In this document: positions 54,243-63,075 of the stretch, piece by piece | Layout of the letters: every line of letters starts with the position of its first letter | Position numbering within the stretch: the first letter of the stretch is position 1 | Source of the DNA: CAVSIP01 sp963728075 | GTDB taxonomy: Bacteria; Actinomycetota; Actinomycetes; JAFAQI01; DASSKL01 | Length of the DNA: 64,000 nt | NCBI GenBank assembly: GCA_963728075.1 | Contig: CAVSIP010000004.1 | Location: 186,001 to 250,000 of the forward strand | Direction of reading: 5' to 3' | The notes under the pieces: generated by a model | Told to the model about the DNA's origin: nothing | What the model saw: the letters and a program-made list of their open reading frames with translations, nothing else | Databases searched by the model: none | Made by a program: the position numbers and the translations under genes

Positions 54243-55508
54243 CTAGTCGAGGTAGTGGATGGCGGGGTGCAGGACGAGCCGGCGGAACTGGTCACGGTCG
54301 CGTCCGGTGAGCCGTGCGAGGTCGGTCGCCTCCTCGACGTGCGTCTCGATCCCGGCCACCACCTCGTCGATGATGCGGGTCGCCTGGTCGGGATCGAGCA
54401 GGTAGTCGCGCGCGGACTCTCGGCACAGCACCAGCCGGGAGTCTCGCCGCCCGTCGCGGGTGAGGGCCATCGCCTGGGTCGCGGTGTCGCCGCTGCGCAG
54501 GCCCGGTGCGATGTCGTAGGCGGGCGTGAGCGTGAGCCACTCGCCGTCCCAGAACGCGGAGTGGTTACGAGGGTGGTCGTCACTGTTGGACACGCACACG
54601 TTGAACACGACCCGGCGGAACATCTCGGCGAGCGTCGGGGTCGGGTCGCGGAACCGGGCGCGGATCTGGTCGGCGAGGTGGACGTAGCTGCCGTAGCGGG
54701 CGCCGGTCAGCTCGTCGAGCCCGAGGATGGTGAGCGCGGAGACCATGAGCCTGCGGCGTCCGGCGCCGGGACGGTCGAACCGGTCCACGAGCAGCACGTC
54801 CCTGCCCGAGCTGCGGATCAGGCGGGTGGGTGCGACGTCGATGCCGACACGGCCGGCGAGGGCCATCGCCGCCGCCTCGAACTTCACCGCCGGATACGGG
54901 TCGGTCCGCGTCGACAGCTTCGCGATCACGGGGCGGCCGTCGGCGTCGAGCAGGGTCACTTTCGGCCGGGCGCCGCCGATGCTGGTACCGCGCAGCAGCG
55001 CGTCGGCCAGCGCCGGCGGGAGCGGCTCGCCGGCGTTGAGACGCTCGGCCGCGTCCTGCATCTGCGCGAGCGTCGGGTGGTCGGCGGCGCGGGGGACGTA
55101 GTCGGTTGCGCTGTGCTGGAAGTCGAGCCCGCCGATCCGGTCGCTGCCGGACTCCAGCAGGTAGGTGAGCGTGCTCAGCGCGCCGGCGTCCGCGTGGGAG
55201 TCGAGGTGGCCGAGGCGGCGGGCGAGGACGATGCGCTGGCCCCACGCGTCCGGGCCGGCGTCGCGCAGGCACCCGGCGAGCGCGAGCCCGTCCGGTGGCT
55301 GGATGCGGCCCGGTCGTAGCGGCAGCTCAGGCAGGTACAGCGGGATCGCTTCGTCGCGGGCCAGGTAGCTGCGGCCGTAGGTGAACGTGTAGGAGTCGAC
55401 GACCTGGTCGATGCGCCCGGCCACGACCGGCTCGCTGGCCCCAGGCAGCCACACCCAGACGAACGCGCTGCGCGTCGCCGCGTCGCCACGGCGGTCAGAA
55501 GTCGTCAT
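54243..55508 (-). CDS. hipA: HipA-family serine/threonine kinase toxin
   Basis: A 421-residue kinase of the HipA toxin family, members of which phosphorylate aminoacyl-tRNA synthetases and cause dormancy. The glycine-rich segment RGTSIGGARPKVTLLD is followed by the ATP lysine in VIAKLS. The catalytic loop is FNVCVSNSDDHPRNHSAFW, and the metal-binding Asp lies in LTPAYDIAPG. ATG at 55508 overlaps the 3' end of the antitoxin gene by 14 bases; a long upstream frame into hipB is a shadow. Complete by length and motifs. Context: an island of TA and recombinase genes. Confidence 0.9.
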   Translation of the reverse strand: MTTSDRRGDAATRSAFVWVWLPGASEPVVAGRIDQVVDSYTFTYGRSYLARDEAIPLYLPELPLRPGRIQPPDGLALAGCLRDAGPDAWGQRIVLARRLGHLDSHADAGALSTLTYLLESGSDRIGGLDFQHSATDYVPRAADHPTLAQMQDAAERLNAGEPLPPALADALLRGTSIGGARPKVTLLDADGRPVIAKLSTRTDPYPAVKFEAAAMALAGRVGIDVAPTRLIRSSGRDVLLVDRFDRPGAGRRRLMVSALTILGLDELTGARYGSYVHLADQIRARFRDPTPTLAEMFRRVVFNVCVSNSDDHPRNHSAFWDGEWLTLTPAYDIAPGLRSGDTATQAMALTRDGRRDSRLVLCRESARDYLLDPDQATRIIDEVVAGIETHVEEATDLARLTGRDRDQFRRLVLHPAIHYLD

Positions 55509-55821
55509 CGACGGCCTCGGCCCGGACCCGCTGCGGGAGCAGGGCGAGCGCGCGGCGGTTGTCCGCGGCCCGCGCGGCGGCCGCGGCTGGGCCGCCGAGC
55601 AGGTCGATCCCGAGAACGGTGGCGGCCTCGACCGCGACGCCGAGGGTGACCGACGGCGCCCCCTTCTCGACGGCGCGGATCGTGCCGAGCGCCACCCCGA
55701 CCCGCTCGGCGAGCTCGGTCTGGGACCAGCGGCGCTCGCGGCGGACCCGGGCGATCTCCGAGCCGAGGGCGGCGCAGACATCACGCGTGGGCGCGGAGTA
55801 GACCGTCACGCGACGGGGCAT
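55495..55821 (-). CDS. hipB: HipB-like antitoxin, Xre-family HTH
   Basis: A 108-residue DNA-binding protein. Residues 15-70 form an HTH of the Xre family (LGSEIARVRRERRWSQTELA, ERVGVALGTIRAVEKG). Together with the downstream overlapping hipA this is a type II toxin-antitoxin operon; HipB proteins bind HipA and repress the promoter. ATG 55821 is preceded by GGGAGGTG with 5 bases between. A palindrome 29 bases upstream of the start is the probable operator. Confidence 0.88.
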   Translation of the reverse strand: MPRRVTVYSAPTRDVCAALGSEIARVRRERRWSQTELAERVGVALGTIRAVEKGAPSVTLGVAVEAATVLGIDLLGGPAAAAARAADNRRALALLPQRVRAEAVDDDF

Positions 55822-55849
55822 CGAACACCTCCCGAGGTTTGCCAGTACA

Positions 55850-55876
55850 TTGTGCCTTATCGGCTGTAAGACGCAA
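55850..55876. promoter_or_regulatory. Probable hipBA operator palindrome
   Basis: TTGTGCCTTAT and GTAAGACGCAA are inverted imperfect arms (9 of 11 positions pair) around CGGCT. It lies just upstream of hipB, as expected for autoregulation of TA operons. Confidence 0.5.
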
Positions 55877-55894
55877 TAGGTTGTGAGTTCATCC

Positions 55895-56094
55895 GGCTGA
55901 GGACGACGGCGGTGGCACGTCACCCCCGGGCTGAGCCGCGCGACCGCGTCATGCCAGCAGCTGCTCGGCCACGGCGAGGTCATCGCCGAGGCCGTCGCCG
56001 GTCGCGACCAGACCAAGGAGCTGGTGCTGGACCGGTCACCGTGTACGAGCCGTACCCGTCCGAGTGGACGCCGGACTTCCGAAGGAGGCGCTGA
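55895..56094 (+). pseudogene. Unrecognised coding remnant
   Basis: One frame reads WHVTPGLSRATASCQQLLGH and continues as EVIAEAVAGRDQTKELVLDR without a start codon. After a one-base change near 56034 a second frame continues sensibly as VTVYEPYPSEWTPDF and ends at TGA 56092-56094. It looks like the C-terminal end of a degraded gene. I do not recognise the family. Confidence 0.35.
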
Positions 56095-56180
56095 TGGCCT
56101 GCCCGAGCTGCCGCGGTGACCAGCGCCGCCCGGCCGTCGGTGTCCGCCCCTACCCGGACGTCGCGCCGACTGCCGCCTGA
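56094..56180 (+). CDS. Very small ORF (28 residues) with CxxC
   Basis: ATG at 56094 overlaps the TGA of the preceding remnant (TGATG) and has the strong RBS AAGGAGG with 5 bases between. The product starts MACPSCRGDQRRP with a Cys-x-x-Cys pair. Whether it is translated now is unknown; it may be a relic of the same lost operon. The stretch 56181-56397 holds no further gene that I can support. Confidence 0.35.
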   Translation: MACPSCRGDQRRPAVGVRPYPDVAPTAA

Positions 56181-56397
56181 CCCGACCGAGCGGGGCGGCG
56201 GGCACCGAAGCTCGATGGCTGTTGTGCTCCCCGACGTGCGGGCAACGTCGCCCGTGACGGGGGAGTGACGTCAGCAAGCCCGTATCCCTGCGCAGAGGCT
56301 CGATGCACTGGGCCGGACGCCACCGAGCCCTCACGAACGGCGTGCCCCAACGTCATCGCAGCGCTACCGTCCGTACGACACGGGAGGTGACTCTGCC

Positions 56398-57688
56398 ATG
56401 GTGGCCGCCCCAGGGGGAGCGGCGGCGCCGGCCGACCCGGCCGCAGGTGCGCCGCCGTGGTCGGCATGGCCGTGGACGGCCCGCGCGCTCGGCGCCCTTC
56501 CGCTCGTCGCGGCACTCGCGTCGCTGCCCTGGCTGCCCACGACGCGCGGCGGTCGACGTCCGGGCGCCGACGTGGCTCGTCTTCGCGGTGTGCGCCGCGG
56601 GCGGGCTCGTCGTCGGGCGGTGGCACACCGCGGCCGGCGTCCGGGGCGTGGCCCGCACGGTCACGCACAACATCAACGACGTCGTGCTCGTGGCCGGCGC
56701 CCTGCTGCTGGCCCCCGTGTGGCTGCCGGCGCTGGCCGTGTTCGTCGCTGCCCCGGTCGTGGGGCAGTGGCGGCGGCTGTCCCTGCTGGGCTTCCGGATC
56801 GGGCTCGCGGCGGTCAAGGGCGTCGTGGCGGCCGTCGTCTTCCGGGGCACCGGCGGGCCGGTGGCGCTGGGCGCGGTCGGTACGGACAGCGGCGTGCTGC
56901 TCGGTGCCGTGGCGGCGACCGCGGTGGCCATGTGGGTGCTCAGCGCCGCGCTGCCGTACGCGCTGCTGTGGACGATCCTCGGCCGCCTGCCCCGTGGCAG
57001 CGGCCTCGTCGGGTGGACGACAGTGACGGGGCATGCCGCCGCCGCGTCGGTGGGCGCGCTGGTCGCCGTGCTCGCCGACCTGGCGCCGGCGCTGGTCGTC
57101 CTGGTCGTCCCGCTGGTCATCATGCTGCGCCGGCAGGTCGACTTCATGGTGGCGCTGCACGCCAGCCAGATCGACGCGAAGACGGGGTTGGCCAACGCCG
57201 GGCACTTCCAGGGCTTCGCCGCCGCAGCGCTGGCCCGGGCCGGGGAGCGGCCGGTCACGCTGCTGATGCTCGACCTCGACCATCTGCGCCTGGTCAACAA
57301 CACCTACGGCCACCTGGCCGGGGACACGGTGCTCGTCGCGGTCGCGCAGCGGCTGGCGGCGAACGTCCGCGACGGCGACCTGGTGGCGCGCTTCGGCGGC
57401 GAGGAGTTCGCCGTGCTCATGCCGAACGTGCCGGTGGTCCCGGCGCGCCGCGCCGCGGAACGGCTGCGGCGGGCGGTCGCGGACGTGCCGGTCGTGCTCC
57501 CCGACGGGCAGCAGGTCCGGGTGACCATCTCCGGCGGGGTGGCCCCGCACCGGCCGAACGGCACCCTGGACGACCTCATGGGCCGCGCCGACGCCGCGCT
57601 CTACCGGGCCAAGGCGGCCGGCCGGGACCGGATCGTCGTCGACGCCACCTCCACCGGCGAGGAGACCCCGGCCTCGGCCGCCCGCTGA
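56398..57688 (+). CDS. Membrane diguanylate cyclase, GGDEF domain (apparent frameshift near 56545)
   Basis: Makes cyclic di-GMP. From ATG 56398 (RBS GGAGGTGA) the frame gives an Ala/Pro-rich start and the first helix ALGALPLVAALASLPWLP. At 56541-56550 a net +1 shift, or two lost bases in a CG repeat, joins AVDVRAPTWLVFAVCAAGG, followed by several more helices up to about residue 255. The GGDEF domain is in the second frame: DAKTGLANAGHFQ, LDLDHLRLVNNTYGH and the active site ARFGGEEF. The inhibitory I-site RxxD is present five residues upstream (RDGD). No EAL domain. If the break is genuine, only internal starts could give a product. Confidence 0.8.
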
Positions 57689-57728
57689 CGGGCGGTGGTG
57701 GAGGGACCGCGTTGACGTCAGGTCGCGG

Positions 57729-57747
57729 TTGACATACGGTTGCGTAC
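57729..57747. promoter_or_regulatory. Promoter/operator candidate of the RES-Xre pair
   Basis: TTGACA at 57729-57734 is a consensus -35 hexamer; immediately behind it TACG-GTTG-CGTA (57735-57746) is a short palindrome that ends one base before the GTG start at 57748. A -35 this close to the start leaves no room for a normal promoter, so the TTGACA may be coincidental and the palindrome the operator. Confidence 0.35.
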
Positions 57748-58200
57748 GTGCCGGTGTCCGTCGCAGACGTGGTCGAGCAGGATCCGAAGCGCCTGGCGGA
57801 CGCCCTCGTCGAGGCGTCCCGCGAGCGCCCCGACTGGCTGGCCGCCTTCACCGCCGAGCTCGAGTCCCGCGCGATGGGTGACCAGCTCCGTCGCGTCCTG
57901 CGCGTGTGGGGGCTGTCCGCCGCCGAGACCGGGCGGCTGTTCGGCGTGTCCCGGCAGGCGGTCGCGAAGTGGCTCGCCCAGGGCCTGCCCGCCGACCGGG
58001 TCGAGGCGGTCGCCGACCTGGCCGCCGCGACCGACCTGCTCGTGCACTACCTCAAGGCCGACCGCATCCCCGCGACCGTGCGCCGCCCCGCGGAGCGGCT
58101 CGGCGGCGGCTCCCTGCTCGACCTCGTGGCCGCCGGCCGGACCCGGCAGGTGCTGGCGGCCGTCCGCGCGATGTTCGACGTCGCGGCGATCCAGTCCTGA
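57748..58200 (+). CDS. Antitoxin of a RES-Xre type system (Xre/MbcA/ParS-like)
   Basis: A 150-residue protein. Residues 45-80 (LRVWGLSAAETGRLFGVSRQ, AVAKWLAQGLPADRVEAV) form an HTH, and the C-terminal half (LLDLVAAGRTRQVLAAVRAMFDVAA) corresponds to the toxin-binding region of Xre/MbcA antitoxins. Three bases separate its stop from the RES toxin gene, the usual arrangement. It should neutralise the toxin and repress the operon. Confidence 0.85.
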   Translation: MPVSVADVVEQDPKRLADALVEASRERPDWLAAFTAELESRAMGDQLRRVLRVWGLSAAETGRLFGVSRQAVAKWLAQGLPADRVEAVADLAAATDLLVHYLKADRIPATVRRPAERLGGGSLLDLVAAGRTRQVLAAVRAMFDVAAIQS

Positions 58201-58203
58201 CCG

Positions 58204-58740
58204 GTGCGCAGCGAGCAGCTCGCCGACGGCCACGCCTGGCTGCGGGTCGCCGACCCGGCGTGGGCGGACCCACTGGACCCGACGTACGCGCAGCAGCACG
58301 GGGGCCGCTGGAACCCGCCGGGCAGCTTCCCCACGCTGTACCTCAACGAGGACGTGGTGACCGCCCGGCTCAACCTGCGCCTGTTCGCCGCCGGCTGGCC
58401 GTACGAGCCGGAGGACCTCCGCGACGACACCGGGCCGTGCCTGGTCACCGCCCGGCTGCCCCGGTCGCAGCGCGTCGTCGACGCCCACAGCCGCGAGGGC
58501 GTCGCCGCCGCCGGGCTGCCCGCGACCTATCCGCTCGACGGCCGTGGCGCGCTCGTCGGGCACGACACCTGCCGGCGGGTCGGCGCCGCGGCGCACGCAG
58601 CCGGCCTGCGCGGCGTACGGTGCCGCTCCGCCCGTACGCCGGAGGGGGCCGGGCGCGAGCTGGCCTGGTTCCCGGCGACCGCGCGCAGCCGGGCCAGGCA
58701 GGTCGGCGTCCAGCCGTTCGCGCAGTGGTACTACGCCTGA
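58204..58740 (+). CDS. RES-domain toxin (NAD-degrading type)
   Basis: A 178-residue RES-domain protein. The name-giving residues lie in GGRWNPPGSFPTLYLNED (Arg, Tyr, Glu) and downstream Ser positions. RES toxins such as MbcT and Res deplete cellular NAD+. The GTG start is at 58204, 3 bases after the antitoxin stop. The length is at the small end, near that of known RES toxins. Pairing with an Xre antitoxin makes the assignment firm. Confidence 0.85.
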   Translation: MRSEQLADGHAWLRVADPAWADPLDPTYAQQHGGRWNPPGSFPTLYLNEDVVTARLNLRLFAAGWPYEPEDLRDDTGPCLVTARLPRSQRVVDAHSREGVAAAGLPATYPLDGRGALVGHDTCRRVGAAAHAAGLRGVRCRSARTPEGAGRELAWFPATARSRARQVGVQPFAQWYYA

Positions 58741-58765
58741 GGCGGCCGGCCGGCGCCCGGGCCGG

Positions 58766-59773
58766 TCAGCGCCGGTTGCGGTGCGGCTGCGGTGCGGGCT
58801 CGGCCAGGTCGATGTAGCGGCGGGGTCGCGCCGCCTTCGCCAGGTACAGCCGGTCGTCGGCCGCTCCCAGCACGTCCTCGGCCGTCTGCCCTTGGTGCCA
58901 CGCGCTCAGGCCGTGGGTGAACCCGATCGGGGTGGCCTCGTGCAGGCGCTGCAGCACGGTCTCGGCCGTGGCCTCGTCCGCGTGGGGAAGGACCAGGGCG
59001 AACTCGTCCCCGCCGTACCGGGCCAGCACGTCGTGGGCGCGGGTCGCCGCGGACCAGGCGGTCGTGGCCGCGCGCAGCAGCCGGTCGCCGGCCTGGTGCC
59101 CCTGCTCGTCGTTGACCTGCTTGAGGTGGTCGACGTCGAGCAGCGCGACCACCAGCGGGCTGCCGGTCCGGGTGGCGCGGGCCACCTCCCGGTCGAGGCA
59201 GTGCTGCAGCAGCCAGCGGTTCGGCAGGCCGGTGAGGGGGTCGTGCCGGGCGGTGCGCTCGACCTGGGTGCGCAGCGAGCGGGTCACCGTTGCGGCGGTC
59301 ACCGAGGCGCCGGCGAGCAGCACCCACAGGGCCGGCTCGCCACCGCCGCGTACGCCCTGCCCGGCGAGCAGGGCTCCGTACGCGGCCAGCATCCAGACCA
59401 TCTGCACGGCCATCCGCCGGGGTGAGAGGAAGAAGCCGGTGTAGAGCGGCACCCAGATGTAGAACAGCGTGCTCGCGACGGCGGCCGGGCCGCCGTGCCC
59501 GGCGGCGATGCCCGCGGTGACCACGACCGTCCCGGCGGCCAGGGCGACGTCGGCGACCCACCACGGCGCCCGGTGGCCGAGCGTCCACAACAGCAGCGCG
59601 GCCGGGTAGGCGGCGACCGCCGCGAGGGCGTCCCAGCCGCGGTCCACCCCCACCCCGTGGGGCAGCACGACGACGAGCAGCGCGACCGTCGCCCCGGCCG
59701 TGAACAGCAGGGCCAGCGCCTCCAGCTCGCGGTTGCGCGGCGCACCAGGCGCGGCGGGTGGGTGCAGGGACAT
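58766..59773 (-). CDS. Membrane diguanylate cyclase, GGDEF domain
   Basis: A 335-residue protein with about six helices in residues 20-165 and a C-terminal GGDEF domain: HDPLTGLPNRWLLQHCLD, LLDVDHLKQVNDEQGHQAGD and the active site ARYGGDEFALVLP. An I-site RxxD is five residues upstream (RAHD), allowing product inhibition. ATG 59773 begins a short cytoplasmic lead before the first helix; the longer frame is GC-driven. It is the second cyclic-di-GMP synthase within 3.5 kb, on the opposite strand to the first. Confidence 0.9.
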   Translation of the reverse strand: MSLHPPAAPGAPRNRELEALALLFTAGATVALLVVVLPHGVGVDRGWDALAAVAAYPAALLLWTLGHRAPWWVADVALAAGTVVVTAGIAAGHGGPAAVASTLFYIWVPLYTGFFLSPRRMAVQMVWMLAAYGALLAGQGVRGGGEPALWVLLAGASVTAATVTRSLRTQVERTARHDPLTGLPNRWLLQHCLDREVARATRTGSPLVVALLDVDHLKQVNDEQGHQAGDRLLRAATTAWSAATRAHDVLARYGGDEFALVLPHADEATAETVLQRLHEATPIGFTHGLSAWHQGQTAEDVLGAADDRLYLAKAARPRRYIDLAEPAPQPHRNRR

Positions 59774-59957
59774 GCTCGCGCGATCCTCGGCTCCTCCGCG
59801 GCGGACCCGGATCACGCGGCGGTTCCCGCGCGGCTCGTGTCGCCGCAGCTGTGACGGCGCGCGACGGGGAAGCGGGGCACGGCAGGCGTCACGCCGGTCT
59901 CGGGTGGAGGAGTTCGCCACCGCCGGCGGATGTCCTGCCCACGGGGCGGCCGCCCCG

Positions 59958-60161
59958 TCAGACGCGGGTGAGGTCGAGGCGTGCCGACTCCAGCAGGCCG
60001 TCGAGCAGGCCATGACGGTCGCCGGTGAGCAGCAGACGGTGGTACCGCTCCGCCACGACACGCACGACCTCGACGGGATGGGCCTCGGGATGCTCCGTGA
60101 TGAGCTGTTCAGTGAGTGCGCGCACCTGCTCGTAGAGCGGCGCGTCGTCGCTGACAGACAT
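59958..60161 (-). CDS. Three-helix-bundle dimerisation domain-like small protein
   Basis: A 67-residue soluble protein. YEQVRALTEQLITEHPEAHP followed by VEVVRVVAERYHRLL has the pattern of the small actinobacterial three-helical dimerisation domain (a Pro-x-x-x-V turn between two helices). Function unknown. ATG 60161 is followed directly by an Asp-rich N-terminus; an in-frame upstream extension to 60224 is rich in Arg and Pro and unlikely. It is divergent from the second SLH gene. Confidence 0.6.
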   Translation of the reverse strand: MSVSDDAPLYEQVRALTEQLITEHPEAHPVEVVRVVAERYHRLLLTGDRHGLLDGLLESARLDLTRV

Positions 60162-60290
60162 GGGACCCCCCAGCTTCCGGTGATGCGGCCGCCGTGGCGG
60201 CCCGGTCGGCAATCGGCGGATCAACCGCTAGGCCATCTGGGCTAGCGCCAGGGAACAGGCTGTGTCGGGATGTCCCCCCTGTCAACCGGA

Positions 60291-60308
60291 AGTGACTGAT
60301 TGGTCACT
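60291..60308. promoter_or_regulatory. Palindrome upstream of the second SLH gene
   Basis: AGTGAC-TGATTG-GTCACT has perfect 6-base arms. It lies in the 314-base gap between the small minus-strand gene and the SLH gene, 168 bases before its start. An operator role is possible. Confidence 0.4.
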
Positions 60309-60475
60309 GTCCGGTGAGAGGAAGGCCGCGCCGCCTTACCGTCCTGTTCTCGCCGTCAAACCCGAGGCAGCGTCACTTTTTCCTGGCGGGCGCGTTACCT
60401 GTGCTGTCAGCGCTTCGCGTTATGGACCAGAATGCCCCCGCCAGGGGGGTTACAAGAGGGACGGAGGGGCCCGTC

Positions 60476-63042
60476 ATGGCTGCACGCAGCCGCACGCTCA
60501 CCATCGGCCGCCGGGGGCTTGTGCCGCGACCGCCGTCACGGCGGTCGTCGTGTCACTGAGCCCGCTGGGGGTGGCGTCCGCAGCGACCTCCGCTCCGGCG
60601 GCGAAGCCGGACTACACCAAGGAGGCGTGCCCACCCGGGTCCACGCCGTCGGCCGGCTTCAGCGACACGTCGAGCAGCCCGTTCCAGGGCGAGATCGACT
60701 GCATCGCGGCGTACGGCGTCACCAGCGGCAAGTCCGCGACGACGTACGCGCCCAACGAGACCGTGCTGCGCCAGCAGATGGCTCTGTTCCTGTACAACCT
60801 GGCCGCGACGTCGAAGCAGGGCGCGCCGGCCGGCGCGTACCCGTGCGGCTTCCACGACATCGACTCCGTGCCCGCCAACGAGCGCAACGCGATCTGTGCC
60901 GACAACCAGGCCGGCATCGCCCAGGGCACGTCCTCGACGCAGTTCGACCCCGGCCACGCCGTGCGCCGCGACCAGATGGCGACGTTCATCGTCCGGCTGC
61001 TCGCGTACGAGGGGCTGACCATCACCGCGCCGACCGGCGCCGACTACTTCACCGACGACAACGGTGACAGCCCGCACGAGGCGAACATCAACAAGCTGGC
61101 CTCCATCGGCGTCGTGCAGGGTGGCAGCGACGGCCAGTACCACCCGTACGCGTCGGTGACCCGCGGCGAGATGGCCGCGTTCATGGCCCGCGCCCTCGAG
61201 GTCTCCATCGAGCACGGCGCAGCGACGAGCAAGTACGCGGCCGCTCCGACGACGGTGTCACTCGGCAGCGCCACCGTGACGGCCGGTGAGGACGTGACCG
61301 GGACCGTCAGCGGGACCAACATCAAGAAGATCGCCATCAGCGGCGCCTGCCTCGCCGCCGACACGACCCTCGACCACACGCCGAGCGGCCAGGCCGAGGA
61401 CATCAGCTTCTCCGCCACGACCGCCTCCGACGCGACCCCGGGGTCGTGCGACCTCACGTTCGCGATCACGTACGCGGACGGCACGAACGAGACCATCACC
61501 CAGTCGGTCACCGTCGAGGGGCCGAAGCCGGCGACCAGCCGTCCCGAGCTCGTCGGAGCCCGGGTGCTGAGCACGGACGCCACCGGCTCGGTGGTGCGCT
61601 ACACGTTCACCGAGGCGGTGAGCAGCCCCGTGGCCGCGAGCTTCCGGCTCTACCCGTACAACTGGAGCGGCTCCGACCAGGTGGCCGGCGGGTCCGCCAC
61701 GGCGAACGGCTCGACGATCGAGGTGACCTTCCCGACGCTGACGGCGACGAGCGGGCAGGGCGCCTCCAACGTCAACAACTACACGCTGGCGACGGTCACG
61801 TCGGGCGCGGTCAAGGACGTCGACAGCGAGACCAACCCCGTCGGCGACGCATCCATCGGCACCCAGCACACCGACTACGTGAACGGTGCCAGCACGCCGA
61901 CGCTGAAGGCTCCCAGCCTGAACGCGTTCACCGTCGGAGCTTTCGACTCCTCGAATGGCGGCACCTCTGCCGACGTCACCTTCCAGTTCGGCTCCGCTGC
62001 CTGGGTGCAGAAGCCGAGCGGGTTCCACCTCGTCCTGACGAACAACGACGTCGTCGACTGCCAGTCGGCACCCGTGGGTGCGAAGGGCACGACGGGCAAC
62101 GGGAACGGCACCGGGAGCATCGTGGCCGGCTGTGACGCGGGCCTGGGCAACGTGAACGACCAGATCGTCCAGTCCGACGGAACGAGCAACGTGGCTCGCG
62201 TCTACATCGACCCCAACACGGTCGTCAGTGACGACACCAACTTCTCCGTCGTGTGCACCTCGCAGGCGGGGGGCCCGGCCACCTACAACGGGTCGACGGT
62301 CTACTGCAACCCGATCGAGGCTGCGGAAGACAGCAGTGGCACCAACCAGGCCCTGCCCGACCTGACCTCCGCGTCGCTGACCATGGCGCCCACGCCGTCC
62401 GACAACGACGTCGTGATCGCGTCCTTCGACGCCGGGGCCGGCCTGGACACCCCGCCGGCCTCGAGTGCCCAGCTGTTCCGGGTGACGAAGGCCGACGGTT
62501 CCTCCGTTCCCGCGATCGCGATCGCCAAGTTCACGTCGAAGAGCGTGCGGCTGGACTTCCCGCGCGGCACGTTCGTCGGCATGGTGGGCCTGTCGGTGCA
62601 GCCGGCCGCCGTGCAGTACACCGACCTCTCCCAGCGGGTGCACGCGAACCAGACCGACGCGGTAGCCGCCACGAGCAACGCCCAGCTCGTCACCGTCACG
62701 CCCGGGGAGATCCCGGCGCCCCAGCTGTCCGGGGTGAGCGTGTCGAGCACCGACGGCACCGCGACGTACACGTTCGACCACACGGTGACGTACGCCGGCG
62801 GCGCGTTCACCTCGTTCCGGCTCTACCTGGCAGACGGCACCGAGCTCGTCGGCGGAGCCTGCAACGACGTCTCGACGACCAAGAACACGAGCGTCACCTG
62901 CTCCAACTACACGCTGAACGGCTCCCCGGCGAGCAAGGCGCAGGTTGCGGCAGCCACGCTCGGGACCATCGACGCCGGCGCCGTCACCGGTCAGGACACC
63001 GGCTACAGCCACAAGAACCCCGAGGGCGCCGAGAAGGTCTGA
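60476..63042 (+). CDS. Second SLH-domain surface protein (apparent frameshift at 60513-60517)
   Basis: About 855 residues. ATG 60476 (GGAGG before it) starts a signal peptide: MAARSRTLTIGRRG, then after a one-base correction in a run of G (60513-60517) ACAATAVTAVVVSLSPLGV and cleavage near SAA. Three SLH domains follow (about 45-250) with degenerate ligand motifs VLRQQMA, VRRDQMA and VTRGEMA. The next domain (IAISGAC...GSCDLTFAITYADG) matches the one in the large SLH protein at 45617, so they are paralogues of different length. Further beta domains follow with repeated YTF/SFRLY units. It is probably a wall-associated surface protein bound to the same polymer. Confidence 0.8.
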
Positions 63043-63075
63043 CGCCCGGCTCCGGGGACCGGGGGGCAGGTGCCG

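Noticed and set aside
57729..57734. TTGACA as a functional -35 of the RES-Xre operon
   Set aside because: Only 13 bases remain before the start codon, too little for a -10 and transcription start upstream of the GTG.
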